Below, piece by piece: positions 14,945-23,490 of a DNA stretch of 41,148 nucleotides. Position 1 is the first letter of the stretch. Each line of letters opens with the position of its first letter. Both the position numbers and the translations under genes were made by a program. The notes below the pieces were generated by a model. It saw only the letters and a list, made by a program, of their open reading frames with translations, made no database searches and was not told the origin of the DNA. Source of the DNA: CAYVFM01 sp964546375 (lineage in GTDB: Bacteria; Gemmatimonadota; Gemmatimonadetes; Palauibacterales; Palauibacteraceae); NCBI GenBank assembly GCA_964546375.1, contig CAZJJO010000006.1, forward strand, positions 1 to 41,148, given 5' to 3'.

Positions 14945-17900
14945 ATGCGTCGACTCCGCCCCGCCGCCCTCCTCGTCCTGGCCGCCGCCTGGGTGGCCGT
15001 CGCCGTCGCCCCCGAGGCCGCCGAAGGCCAGTACTTCGGCCGGAACAAGGTCCAGTACGAGAGCTTCGACTTCGCGGTGCTCGAGACCGAGCACTTCGAC
15101 ATCTACTACTACGAGGCCGAAGCGGAGGCCGTCGAGGAGGTCGGCCGGATGGCGGAGCGGTGGTACGCCCGCCTCTCCCGGATGCTGGATCACGACCTCA
15201 GGGGCCGTCAGCCGATCGTCCTCTACGCCGACCACCCCGACTTCGAGCAGACCAACGCGGTGCCCGGCCAGATCGGCGAGAGCACCGGGGGGCTGACCGA
15301 GTTCCTGAAGCGCCGGATCGTCCTGCCCATGGGCGGCTCGCTGGCCGAGACCGATCACGTGATCGGCCACGAGCTGGTCCACGCGTTCCAGTACGACCTC
15401 ACCGGCTCCGGCCCGAACGCGGTGGGCCGGGACGTCCCCGTGGCCTCGCGGATGCCCCTCTGGTTCATCGAGGGCATGGCCGAGTACCTGTCGGTGGGCT
15501 CCACCGACCCCTTCAAGGGCCAGTGGATGCGGGGAGCGGTGGAGGCGGAGGACATGCCCGACTGGGGCGACCTGGGCGATCCGAGGTACTTCCCGTACCA
15601 CTTCGGGCACTCGCTCTGGGCCTACATCGGCGGCCGCTACGGCGACGACAAGGTGGGCCGGCTCCTGAAGGCGGCGGCCGGGGCCGGGAACCTGCGGCGG
15701 GCCTTCAGCCGGGTGCTCGGCGTGCCCCCCGACTCGCTGATCGCCGGCTGGCACGAGGCCACCCGCGAGGTGCAGGGGCCGGTCCTGGAGGCGACCCGGC
15801 CCGCCGACTCGGTGGCCCGGGAGCTGGTGAGCGAGGAGAAGAGCGGCTCGCAGCAGAACGTGGGCCCGTCCGTGAGCCCGAACGGCGAGCTGATGGTGTT
15901 CGCCTCCGAGCGCAGCCAGTTCGCCATCGAGCTGTTCGTGGCGGACGCCCGCACCGGCGAGGTCGTCCGGAAGCTGACCGAGACCACCCGCGACCCCCAC
16001 TTCGAGAGCCTGCAGTGGCTCGCCTCGTCCGGGGCGTGGTCGCCCGACGGCCAGCGGTTCGCGCTGGCGGCGGTCACCCGGGGCCAGCCGGTGATCTCGG
16101 TCTTCGATCCCCGGAGCGGAAGGAAGGTCCGGGAGGTCCGGGTGCCGGAGGTCGGCGAGATCTTCAACCCGACCTGGGGCCCCGAGGGGCGCCGGATCGC
16201 CTTCAGCGCCCAGGTCGGCGGCTACCTGGACCTCTACGTCCTCGAGCTGGAGAGCGGCGAGCTGCGGCGGCTCACCGACGACGAGTACGCGGAGCTCCAT
16301 CCGACCTGGTCCCCGGACGGCGAGCACCTCGCCGTCGCCACCGACCGCTACAGCACGGATCTGCAGCGGCTGCGGCCGGGCCAGTGGCGGCTGGCCCTGG
16401 TGGACCCGGAGACCGGCTCGTTCCGGGAGCTCCCGCACCTGCCCTCGGGCAAGCACATCAACCCCCAGTGGTCGCCGGACTCGGAGGACCTCTACTTCGT
16501 CTCCAACTACGGGGGCGTGGCGAACGTCTATCGCCTCCACCTGCCGGACGGCTCCTTCCACCGCGTCACCGACGTGCAGACGGGCGTGGGGGGGATCACC
16601 GAGCTGAGCCCGTCGCTGTCGGTGGCCCGCGAGGCCGGGTCGGCCGTCTTCAGCGTGCACGGGGAGGGCAACTTCAAGTTCGACCTGTACGCGCTGGGGG
16701 ACCGGGAGCGGCTGGCCGGCGACCCGGTGGGGGAGACGGCCCCGCTGGCCGGCCTGCAGCCGGAGCTCCTGCCGCCCGCCGACCGGGCGGGCGCCGGCGG
16801 CGCGGTCGACCGCCTGCTGGCCGACGCGGACCTGGGCCTGCCGGACCCGCTCACCTTCGAGCGCCACGACTACGAGTCCTCCCTGTCGCTGGACTTCATC
16901 GGCCGGCCCAGCCTGGCGGTCGGGGCCAGCGAGTTCGGCGTCGGGGTCACCGGGGGCGGCTCGGCCTACTTCAGCGACATGCTGGGCAACCACAACCTGG
17001 CCACCCAGCTCCAGGTCGACGGCCGCCAGGGCCAGATCTTCAAGAGCACGGCGATCTACGGGCAGTTCGTCGACCAGGGCGGCCGGTGGAACTGGGGCGT
17101 CCGCGGCGGCCAGATCCCCTTCATCCAGCGGTTCCGGCTCCCCGTCCAGCGCGGCCCCGACAACTCGCTCGTCTTCCGGCAGGTCCGGTTCTGGCAGATC
17201 AACCGGGAGGTCACCGGCCTGGTGGAGTATCCCTTCAACCGCTCCCAGCGCGTCGAGTTCAGCGCGGGCCTCCGCAACCTCGACTTCGCGGCCCGGGTGC
17301 GTGAGATCGGGGTGGGGCCCGGCGGCCGGGTCCTGTTCGAGGAGGACCGGGACTACGCCCCGCTGAACCAGCTCTCGGCGATCAACACCGGCGAGGCCAG
17401 CGCCGCCCTGGTGTTCGACAACTCGGTGATGGGGGCCACGGCCCCGATGGTGGGCCGCCGCTACCGGCTGGAGGTCTCGCCCACGGTGGGCGACCTCAAC
17501 TACACCACCGTCATCGGCGACTACCGCCGCTACTTCCTGCCGGTCATGCCCTTCACGCTGGCCGGCCGGTTCCTGCACGTGGGCCGGTACGGGGGCGGCG
17601 CCGACGACCGGCGGCTCAGCGAATACTTCCTGGGCTTCCCGTCGCTGGTCCGGGGCTACGACTTCGGCTTCGGCGACTTCGCCGACTGCGACCTGGTGGC
17701 GGGGACCTGCCCCGGGTTCGAGAGGCTGCAGGGCAGCCGGCTGGGCGTCTTCAACGCCGAGGCGCGCCTCCCGCTGCTGGGCGGGGTGGGGATCCTGCCC
17801 GCCGACGACGTGCCGCCCGTGGACCTGCTGACCTTCTTCGACGCGGGCGTGGCCTGGGACGGGGAGACCGATCCCTCGTTCCTGGGCGGCGACCGGGAGA

Positions 17901-18034
17901 TCCTCCGCAGCGTGGGCGTCGGGGCCCGCCTGAACCTCTTCGGGCTGGCGGTGCTGGAGCTGGACTACGTCAACCCGCTCGACCGGGCCGGCCGGGACTG
18001 GCACTGGATCTTCGCGGTGAAGCCGGGCTTCTGA
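14945..18034 (+). CDS. Metallopeptidase / TolB-type propeller / BamA-like barrel fusion protein
   Basis: The 1029-residue protein has a signal peptide (~1-28). Residues ~35-260 form a gluzincin (peptidase MA) domain: HELVH at 142-146 gives the zinc histidines and catalytic Glu143; WFIEGMAEYL (Glu176/Glu180) supplies the third ligand. Residues ~280-580 hold TolB/WD40-like blades, with repeats such as GPSVSPNGELMVFASE, WSPDGQRFALAAV, WGPEGRRIAFSAQ and WSPDGEHLAVATD. From ~610 to the end comes an outer-membrane barrel of the BamA/surface-antigen type, with LVRGYDFGFG late and a terminal Phe, as barrels require. This predicts a barrel-anchored exported protease with a propeller adaptor. The ATG at 14945 has GGAG six bases upstream. 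The substrate is unknown. Confidence 0.88.
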   Translation: MRRLRPAALLVLAAAWVAVAVAPEAAEGQYFGRNKVQYESFDFAVLETEHFDIYYYEAEAEAVEEVGRMAERWYARLSRMLDHDLRGRQPIVLYADHPDFEQTNAVPGQIGESTGGLTEFLKRRIVLPMGGSLAETDHVIGHELVHAFQYDLTGSGPNAVGRDVPVASRMPLWFIEGMAEYLSVGSTDPFKGQWMRGAVEAEDMPDWGDLGDPRYFPYHFGHSLWAYIGGRYGDDKVGRLLKAAAGAGNLRRAFSRVLGVPPDSLIAGWHEATREVQGPVLEATRPADSVARELVSEEKSGSQQNVGPSVSPNGELMVFASERSQFAIELFVADARTGEVVRKLTETTRDPHFESLQWLASSGAWSPDGQRFALAAVTRGQPVISVFDPRSGRKVREVRVPEVGEIFNPTWGPEGRRIAFSAQVGGYLDLYVLELESGELRRLTDDEYAELHPTWSPDGEHLAVATDRYSTDLQRLRPGQWRLALVDPETGSFRELPHLPSGKHINPQWSPDSEDLYFVSNYGGVANVYRLHLPDGSFHRVTDVQTGVGGITELSPSLSVAREAGSAVFSVHGEGNFKFDLYALGDRERLAGDPVGETAPLAGLQPELLPPADRAGAGGAVDRLLADADLGLPDPLTFERHDYESSLSLDFIGRPSLAVGASEFGVGVTGGGSAYFSDMLGNHNLATQLQVDGRQGQIFKSTAIYGQFVDQGGRWNWGVRGGQIPFIQRFRLPVQRGPDNSLVFRQVRFWQINREVTGLVEYPFNRSQRVEFSAGLRNLDFAARVREIGVGPGGRVLFEEDRDYAPLNQLSAINTGEASAALVFDNSVMGATAPMVGRRYRLEVSPTVGDLNYTTVIGDYRRYFLPVMPFTLAGRFLHVGRYGGGADDRRLSEYFLGFPSLVRGYDFGFGDFADCDLVAGTCPGFERLQGSRLGVFNAEARLPLLGGVGILPADDVPPVDLLTFFDAGVAWDGETDPSFLGGDREILRSVGVGARLNLFGLAVLELDYVNPLDRAGRDWHWIFAVKPGF

Positions 18035-18038
18035 CCGC

Positions 18039-18054
18039 CCCCCGGCGCCGGGGG
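18039..18054. terminator. Perfect 16-base palindrome between convergent genes
   Basis: CCCCCGGCGCCGGGGG at 18039-18054, five bases after the fusion gene stop and facing the macro-domain gene. Probable shared terminator or barrier; no T-tract. Confidence 0.4.
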
Positions 18055-18113
18055 CGAACCCCCCGCCGGACGGACGCGGGGCCCGGCGAGGCGGGAGCGG
18101 CCCGGGGCGGGGC

Positions 18114-18653
18114 TCAGGCGGACGCTCGCAGCTCCGAGAGGGCCTCCTCGTGGGCCGTGAGCGCCCGCTCCCCGAACAGCGTGAATCGGATCCGGCCCAC
18201 GCTCTCCAGGGCCGGGGCCAGCTCCCAGACGGCGCCCAGCGCGACCCGCGCGGCCTCGTCCATCGGATACCCGAACGCGCCGGTGGAGAGGGCGGGGAAG
18301 GCCACCGACCCGAGCCCCTCCTCCTCGGCCAGGCGGAGCGCCTCGCGGTAGCAGCTCGCCAGCAGCTCGTCGGCCGGCTCGTCCTCGCCGTAGACGGGCC
18401 CGAGGCAGTGGATGACGTGAGGGTTGGGCAGGTCGTGCCCCCCGGTGATCACCGCCTCGCCCGGCTCGATGGGGGCCAGCGGCCGGCACTCCTCGGCCAG
18501 GCCGGGCCCGGCAGCCCGGTGGACGGCGCCGGCCACGCCCCCGCCGGTCCGGAGCCGGGCGTTGGCCGCGTTGACCACCGCGTCGAAGGAGGGCTGGTCG
18601 GTGATGTCCCCCCGGACGCACTCGATGACGACGTCGCCGCGCTGAGCCTGCAT
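18114..18653 (-). CDS. Macro-domain ADP-ribose-binding/hydrolase protein
   Basis: The 179-residue single-domain protein shows the macro-domain motifs in order: GDITDQPSFDAVVNAAN, then GGGVAGAVHRAAG (adenosine and distal ribose loop) and PALSTGAFGYP (pyrophosphate loop). The conserved Asn of VVNAAN and the glycine loop of GGGVAGA match MacroD/YmdB-type enzymes that remove ADP-ribose from proteins or hydrolyse O-acetyl-ADP-ribose in the cytoplasm. The ATG at 18653 has GGGGAGG six bases upstream; upstream in-frame sequence lacks domain content. It stands alone, with no ADP-ribosyltransferase or sirtuin nearby. Confidence 0.92.
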   Translation of the reverse strand: MQAQRGDVVIECVRGDITDQPSFDAVVNAANARLRTGGGVAGAVHRAAGPGLAEECRPLAPIEPGEAVITGGHDLPNPHVIHCLGPVYGEDEPADELLASCYREALRLAEEEGLGSVAFPALSTGAFGYPMDEAARVALGAVWELAPALESVGRIRFTLFGERALTAHEEALSELRASA

Positions 18654-18796
18654 CGATGGCCTCCCCGCCGGGGTTCGCTCCGGGACCTCGCTCGGCCGGG
18701 GCGCCCGGTGCGGGCCGGACGCCGGGCCGTTAAGATCGGGGTGCAAGCGGTGTTCCGGCCGAGCGCGGACGTCCGACATGCGACACGGAGGTGGGG

Positions 18797-19144
18797 ATGA
18801 AGCTGCTGGTCCGCTGGATGGTGAACGCCGCCGCCCTGTGGGCGGCCGCCAGCCTGGTGTCGGGGATCGTCGTCACCGGGGGGCTGGGCCCCCTGCTGGT
18901 GGCGGCCCTGGTGGTGGGCCTGCTGAACGCCCTGGTCCGGCCGGTGCTGGTCGTGCTGACCTTCCCGCTGACGGTCCTGTCGCTGGGGCTGTTCCTGCTG
19001 GTCCTCAACGGCTTCCTGCTCTGGCTGGCGGGCGTCCTGGCGCCCGGCCTGCATCTGGAGGGCTTCCTGGCCGCCGTGCTCGGGGCGGCGGTGATGTCGC
19101 TGGTGGGGACGGTGCTGGACGCCGTCCTCTCCCCCGACGACTGA
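18797..19144 (+). CDS. Phage-holin-IV-family membrane protein
   Basis: The 115-residue protein has four hydrophobic segments: about residues 4-24, 30-50, 54-75 and 85-108. Motifs ALVVGLLNALVRPVLVVLTFPLT and LFLLVLNGFLLWLAG are diagnostic of the phage holin family IV / DUF360-type proteins, widespread chromosomal inner-membrane proteins that have nothing to do with lysis in most hosts. Function is unknown. The ATG at 18797 has GGAGG at 18787-18791; a GTG two codons earlier overlaps that RBS and was not used. A -10-like TAAGAT lies at 18731-18736. The release-factor-like gene follows after 126 bases. Confidence 0.9.
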   Translation: MKLLVRWMVNAAALWAAASLVSGIVVTGGLGPLLVAALVVGLLNALVRPVLVVLTFPLTVLSLGLFLLVLNGFLLWLAGVLAPGLHLEGFLAAVLGAAVMSLVGTVLDAVLSPDD

Positions 19145-19270
19145 CGCGGCGGACGGGGCCCGGCGCCCGCCGGCGCTGGTACGTTCGTTGAAGCGCTGAA
19201 CGGGTCCGCGGCCCCGCCCCCGGCGGAGCGGGGCCACCCCCGAGGCCATCCGAGCAAGGGAGCCCGCACG

Positions 19271-20446
19271 GTGGACTACTTCGGAAGGGAGAAGCTCGAG
19301 GAGCTGCTGGAGGCGCCCGACGGCACCGCGGTGTCGATCTACCTGCCGACGGCCCGCGCCGGCAGCGAGGTCCAGGGCGACCGCCTCCGGTTCCGGGCCG
19401 CGCTGGAGCGGGCCCGGGAGCTGGCGGCGTCCGAGGAGGAGGGCGCGACGCCGGACGAGGAGCTGGCCGCCCTGGAGCCCCTGGTCGACGACCGGGAGTT
19501 CTGGCGCTACCAGGGCGACGGCCTGGCGGTGTTCGCCGCGCCGGGGCTCCGGCGCGTCTACCGGATCCCCTCGGCGGTCCCCGAGCTGGTGGTGGTGGGG
19601 CCCACCTTCCACACCCGCCCGCTGATCGACCTCCTCCAGTCGCCCGACCGCTACTGGGTGCTCGGCCTGGGGCGCGACGAGGTGCGCCTGTGGGAGGGGA
19701 CGGCCGAGGGGGTCACCCCGATGGACCTCGCCGGCCTGCCGCGCAGCCTCCGCGACGCGCTGGGCTTCGACTTCGAGCGGGACGACGAGATCGTCCACCG
19801 CCGCAAGGCGGGGCCGAGCCGGGGCGAGCGGGGCCGCGGCGGCCACCAGCCCACCTTCCACGGACACGGCATGGGCCACGACGACTCCGAGCCCGAGCTC
19901 CGGCGGTTCTTCAAGCAGGTCGACCGGGGGCTGGGGGATCTGCTCTCCGACGAGATCGGCCCCGTGGTGCTGGCGGCGGTCCGGGAGTACCACCCCCTCT
20001 ACCGCGACGTGAGCTCGCTGGACAACCTGGCGCCGGAGGGCGTGGAGGCCTCGGTGGGCGACTGGTCGGCCGAGCGGATCCACGAGGCCGCCTGGCCCCA
20101 CGCCGAGGAGGCCGCGCTCGAGAAGGTCGACGAGGCCCTGGAGCTGTGGGAGCGGGCCTACGGGCAGGGGAAGGGGGAGATGGACCTGGCCAACGTGGCG
20201 CGCCTGGCCCTGGCCGGCCGGATCCGGCTCCTGCTCAGCGAGCGGGACCGGCGGGTCTGGGGGACGCTCGACCGGGACACCGGCGCCCTGGAGGTGCTGC
20301 GCGAGGGCGGCGACGACCCGGGCGACCACGCCGTGGAGCTGCTGGACGAGCTGGCGGAGATGGTGATCCTGCGCGGCGGGAACGCCCTGGTGCTCTCGCC
20401 CGAGCGCATGCCCACCGACACCGGCGCGGCGGCCGTGCTCCGCTGA
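19271..20446 (+). CDS. Bacterial archaeo-eukaryotic release factor-like protein (baeRF)
   Basis: The 391-residue protein has the layout of bacterial eRF1-like proteins. The N-terminal region reads VSIYLPTARAGSEVQGDRLRFRAALERA; a central YWVLGLGRDEVRLWEG strand pair follows, then a Gly/His-rich loop (GHQPTFHGHGMGHDD, about 191-205) where eRF1 has its GGQ loop. The C-terminal eL30-like part ends GGNALVLSPERMPTDTGAAAVLR. In eRF1 the loop enters the peptidyl-transferase centre; in baeRFs it is thought to act in ribosome rescue or hibernation, which is inferred. The start is GTG at 19271 with AAGGGAG ten bases upstream. The exact baeRF subfamily is uncertain. Confidence 0.82.
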   Translation: MDYFGREKLEELLEAPDGTAVSIYLPTARAGSEVQGDRLRFRAALERARELAASEEEGATPDEELAALEPLVDDREFWRYQGDGLAVFAAPGLRRVYRIPSAVPELVVVGPTFHTRPLIDLLQSPDRYWVLGLGRDEVRLWEGTAEGVTPMDLAGLPRSLRDALGFDFERDDEIVHRRKAGPSRGERGRGGHQPTFHGHGMGHDDSEPELRRFFKQVDRGLGDLLSDEIGPVVLAAVREYHPLYRDVSSLDNLAPEGVEASVGDWSAERIHEAAWPHAEEAALEKVDEALELWERAYGQGKGEMDLANVARLALAGRIRLLLSERDRRVWGTLDRDTGALEVLREGGDDPGDHAVELLDELAEMVILRGGNALVLSPERMPTDTGAAAVLR

Positions 20447-20503
20447 GGACCGGCCGGACGGCCGGGACGGGGCCCGGCCGCTCCGCGCTCCGGCTCCGGG
20501 GCG

Positions 20504-21112
20504 TCAGGTGCCCCGGGACCCCACCTGCGCCGGGTCGTAGTACGGGTTGTCGCCGGCCTCGTGGTCGGTGACGTCCTCGACGCCCTTCACCTCGGGCACC
20601 GCCTCGCTCAGCGTCCGCTTGATCCCCTGGGTCAGCGTCACCGAGGCCAGCCCGCACCCCTGGCAGCCCCCGCCCATGCGCAGGTAGACCACGTTGTCGC
20701 GGATGTCCACCAGGCTCACCTGGCCGCCGTGCTGGGCGACCCCGGGGTTGATCCGCTCGTCCAGCACCGCCTGGACCCGCTCGGCCAGCTCCCCCTCCGG
20801 CGGGCCCTCGTCCGGGCTCCGGGTGTTGGGGTTCTCGATCTTGAAGCCGCTCTGCTGGAGGGTGGAGACCCAGTCCACGGTGGACCCCTCCAGGAACTCG
20901 GCGCTGTGGGGATCGGCGTAGAGGGTGAAGCCGTCCTGGTCGAAGGCCTCGTCCTCGCCCCCCACCTCGTCGGGCTCGATCAGCAGGAGGTCGTACTCCG
21001 GGGCGAAGGGGCTGGAGTTCTTGACGGCCACCCGGACCGCCAGCTCCTCCTCGTCCTCCTGCTCGATGAAGGCGAGGACGCGCTCCCGGGCCTCGTCGGT
21101 GAACTCGATCAC
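20504..21112 (-). CDS. nfuA: NfuA-like Fe-S cluster carrier
   Basis: The 202-residue protein has two domains. Residues 1-~100 form a degenerate A-type (HesB/IscA-like) domain without its cysteines (FTDEARERVLAFIEQ, LLLIEPDE, ADPHSAEFLEGSTVDWV). Residues ~108-180 form a NifU C-terminal domain with MGGGCQGCGLASVTL, Cys150 and Cys153 binding a 4Fe-4S cluster at a dimer interface. This two-domain order is that of E. coli NfuA, which delivers clusters to target enzymes under oxidative or iron stress. The start is taken as GTG 21112 because the A-type domain begins there with GGGAG upstream; longer frames add non-homologous residues. The stop is 57 bases from the convergent baeRF gene. Confidence 0.9.
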   Translation of the reverse strand: MIEFTDEARERVLAFIEQEDEEELAVRVAVKNSSPFAPEYDLLLIEPDEVGGEDEAFDQDGFTLYADPHSAEFLEGSTVDWVSTLQQSGFKIENPNTRSPDEGPPEGELAERVQAVLDERINPGVAQHGGQVSLVDIRDNVVYLRMGGGCQGCGLASVTLTQGIKRTLSEAVPEVKGVEDVTDHEAGDNPYYDPAQVGSRGT

Positions 21113-21180
21113 GGTGATGGGCTCCCGTCTTCGGTGGCGGCTCCGCGTTGGGATTGAGACCCCAGTCGCCGGCGGGTGTT

Positions 21181-22095
21181 TCAGCCCCGGACCAGGGCCC
21201 GCAGCACCAGCCCCAGGTTGGCCGGCCGCTCCGCCATCCGCCGCATCAGGTAGGGATACCACTCGGATCCGTACGGGACGTAGATGCGGACCGGGTGGCC
21301 CCGCCGGGCCAGCTCGCGCTGGAACGCCCGGCGCACCCCGTACAGCATCTGGAACTCGACGTCGCCGCCCTCCATCTCCAGCTCGCCCATCGCCTCCAGG
21401 GCGGCCTCCACCATCCGCTCGTCGTGCGAGGCGACCGCGGTGGGCGCGCCGCCCTCCAGCAGGATCCGGAGACAGCGGACGTAGCTGGCGTCCACCTCCT
21501 CGGCGGCCTGGTAGGCGATCTCCGGGGGCTCGTCGTAGGCGCCCTTGCAGAGCCGCACCGGGGCCCCCAGGTCGGCCAGCCGCCGGGCGTCGTCCTCGCT
21601 CCGCCGCAGGTAGGACTGGATGACGACCCCGACGTGGCCGGGATGGTCGGCGTGCACCGACTCGAACAGCTCCAGCGTCGCGGCGGTGTAGTCGGAGCCC
21701 TCCATGTCGATGCGGACGAAGCTGTCGAGCTCGACGGCCCGCGCCAGCACCCGCCGCAGGTTCTCCTCGCAGAAGGCCCGGTCGATGGCGAGGCCGAGCT
21801 GGGTGAGCTTCAGCGAGATCGTGGACTCGGCCTCGTCCTCCTCGATGGCCTCCAGGCTCTCGACGTAGGCGTCGGCGGCCCGGCGGGCGGTGGCCCGGTC
21901 GTCGACGCTCTCGCCCAGGTGGTCCAGCGTGACCCGGAGGCCGTCGCGGTTCAGCTCGCGGGCGGCGCGCAGCGCGTCGTCCAGGTGGTCGCCCGCGACG
22001 AAGCGGCGGGCCACCCGGCGCAGCACCGGGATTCGGAGCAGGAGGTCCTTGAGCCGCTCCTGCTCGCTGAGGAAGAGGAGCGTGCGTCGGAGCAT
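21181..22095 (-). CDS. Proline dehydrogenase (monofunctional)
   Basis: The 304-residue protein is of the size of stand-alone bacterial PRODH. The TIM-barrel motifs include FVRIDMEGSDYT, VGVVIQSYLRRSEDD, APVRLCKGAYDEPPEIAYQ, PTAVASHDERMV and the FAD/substrate motif RIYVPYGSEWYPYLMRRMAERP at the end. It oxidises proline to pyrroline-5-carboxylate and passes electrons to the quinone pool at the inner membrane. No P5C dehydrogenase is next to it, so the pathway is split. The ATG at 22095 has GGAGG close upstream. It lies between pyrE and the NfuA-like gene, all leftward. In Bacillus the equivalent is called putB/fadM; no symbol is assigned here. Confidence 0.93.
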   Translation of the reverse strand: MLRRTLLFLSEQERLKDLLLRIPVLRRVARRFVAGDHLDDALRAARELNRDGLRVTLDHLGESVDDRATARRAADAYVESLEAIEEDEAESTISLKLTQLGLAIDRAFCEENLRRVLARAVELDSFVRIDMEGSDYTAATLELFESVHADHPGHVGVVIQSYLRRSEDDARRLADLGAPVRLCKGAYDEPPEIAYQAAEEVDASYVRCLRILLEGGAPTAVASHDERMVEAALEAMGELEMEGGDVEFQMLYGVRRAFQRELARRGHPVRIYVPYGSEWYPYLMRRMAERPANLGLVLRALVRG

Positions 22096-22189
22096 CGTCC
22101 TCCGGGGGGAGCGTGTGGGGGATGCAGGAGGGGAGCGGCGAACGGCGGGAGGGGAATGTGCGGCCCGGCCGGCGCCGGGGCCAGCGGCG

Positions 22190-22768
22190 TCAGCCGGCCT
22201 CCTCTCCGTCCGGGGCCGCCTCCGCCAGCTCGCGGGCGGTGAAGATCGGGAGCATGCGGTGACCGGCCTCCTCGAGCCGCTCCCGGCCGCCCTCCTCCCG
22301 GTCCACCAGCGCCAGCACGGCCAGCACCTCGCCGCCGGCCGCCTCCACCTCGTCCGCGGCGTCCAGGGCGGAGCCGCCCGTGGTGACGACGTCCTCGGTC
22401 ACCACCACCCGGCGGCCCTCTTCGAAGCAGCCCTCGATGCGCCGGCCGGTGCCGTGCTCCTTGGAGCGCTTGCGGACCGAGAAGGCGTGGACCGGGTCGC
22501 CGCGGCGCCAGCTCTCGGCGGCCAGCGCGTGGGAAACGGGGTCGGCGCCCATGGTGAGGCCGCCGACCAGGTCGGGCCGGAGGTCGGCCCCGTCCAGGGC
22601 GCTCCAGCCGACGCGCCCGACCAGGACCTGGCCCTCGGCGTGCATCGTGGTCGTGCGGCAGTCGACGTAGTAGTCGCTGGTGCCGCCGGAGGAGAGCCGG
22701 AAGGTCCCGACGCGGAAGGATCGCCGGGCCAGCAGGTCCCGGAGGCGCTCGCGGTCCCCGGCGCTCAT
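22190..22768 (-). CDS. pyrE: Orotate phosphoribosyltransferase
   Basis: The 192-residue protein has the type I phosphoribosyltransferase PRPP loop VVVTEDVVTTGGSALDAAD and the OPRTase features FRLSSGGTSDYYVDCR near the N-terminus and VRKRSKEHGTGRRIEG with the mobile-loop lysines. It converts orotate plus PRPP to OMP in pyrimidine synthesis, in the cytoplasm as a dimer. The ATG at 22768 is at the family start; the Shine-Dalgarno sequence is weak. No other pyr gene is nearby. It is spaced ~95 bases from the flanking genes on each side. Confidence 0.93.
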   Translation of the reverse strand: MSAGDRERLRDLLARRSFRVGTFRLSSGGTSDYYVDCRTTTMHAEGQVLVGRVGWSALDGADLRPDLVGGLTMGADPVSHALAAESWRRGDPVHAFSVRKRSKEHGTGRRIEGCFEEGRRVVVTEDVVTTGGSALDAADEVEAAGGEVLAVLALVDREEGGRERLEEAGHRMLPIFTARELAEAAPDGEEAG

Positions 22769-22866
22769 CGGGTCGACACGCCGGCGAGGGAACCGCCTCG
22801 AGAGCGCCCGGCGGGCCGGCCGGGCGCGAAGGGGTCAGCCCCCACGTCGGTCGATCCGCACGTCGG

Positions 22867-23367
22867 TCAGCCCGCCCGCCGGTAGGTCCCGTCGTCCTCC
22901 GACGGCCGGCAGTCGGAGCAGAGGCCGTAGATCTTGAGCTGACGCGACATCGGCTCGAAGCCGTGGGTCCCGGCCAGCTCCTCCTGGAGCTCCTCGAGGC
23001 CGTCGTGCTGGAACTCCTCCACGTCGCCGCACGAGGTGCAGATGAGGTGGTCGTGGCGCTCGGGCCCGACGTTGGCCTCGTAGCGCTTGAAGCCCTCGTC
23101 GAAGTCGTGCTCGGTGGCCAGGTCCACCTCGACCAGGAGGTTGAGCGTGCGGTAGATGGTGGCCTTGCCCACGTGCTCCCCGCGCTCCCGGAGCCGCTCC
23201 TCGATGTCCTCGGCCGAGAGGTGTCGGGTGGACTCGAAGAGCACCTGCGCGATGGACTCCCGCTGCCGGGTGACCGGGAGCCCGTGCTCGCGCAGGGAGT
23301 CCCGGAAGACGTCCATCATCACGGCCGCGCAGCCCAGGGGCGGTCGCGTCTCGACCTTCTCGGTCAT
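22867..23367 (-). CDS. fur: Fur-family metalloregulator
   Basis: The 166-residue protein has a winged helix (residues ~25-90): LPVTRQRESIAQVLFES, HLSAEDIEERLRERG and VGKATIYRTLNLLVEV. The dimerisation/metal domain follows, with RHDHLICTSCGDVEEF and the second Cys pair in LCSDCR, giving the structural zinc CxxC pairs. In Fur, iron-loaded dimers repress iron uptake and oxidative-stress genes. The Fur/PerR/Zur choice is not certain; the intact CxxC pairs and HDH motif fit Fur or PerR. The neighbourhood (Fe-S carrier downstream) supports iron. GGGAGG lies close to the ATG. The promoter gap holds an AT-rich dyad that may be an autoregulatory box. Confidence 0.9.
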   Translation of the reverse strand: MTEKVETRPPLGCAAVMMDVFRDSLREHGLPVTRQRESIAQVLFESTRHLSAEDIEERLRERGEHVGKATIYRTLNLLVEVDLATEHDFDEGFKRYEANVGPERHDHLICTSCGDVEEFQHDGLEELQEELAGTHGFEPMSRQLKIYGLCSDCRPSEDDGTYRRAG

Positions 23368-23436
23368 GGTCCTCCCGACGGGTCGGCGGAGACGTGCCCG
23401 CGAGCCGGCTCGCGTCCCGCGGGACGGCGCGGGGGC

Positions 23437-23484
23437 AAGCTAGGCCGCGCGCCCGCCCCCATCAAGAACGATTTTCGATTATCG
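23437..23484 (-). promoter_or_regulatory. fur promoter with AT-rich dyad (candidate Fur box)
   Basis: On the minus strand TTGATG (23465-23460), a 17-base spacer and TAGCTT (23442-23437) form a weak promoter ~70 bases before fur. Immediately upstream is CGATTTTCGATTATCG (23469-23484, plus-strand reading), the only AT-rich block in the gap, with CGAT/ATCG ends. It could be a Fur operator or an UP-like element. Confidence 0.4.
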
Positions 23485-23490
23485 GTCGGT

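Noticed and set aside
14558..18004. 1148-codon minus-strand frame opposite the fusion gene
   Set aside because: Composition is typical antisense (Val/Gly/Leu/Arg/Pro repeats) and the plus strand encodes recognisable domains throughout.
18797..19144. Prophage remnant (holin)
   Set aside because: The holin-IV family is common in bacterial chromosomes and no other phage gene is nearby.
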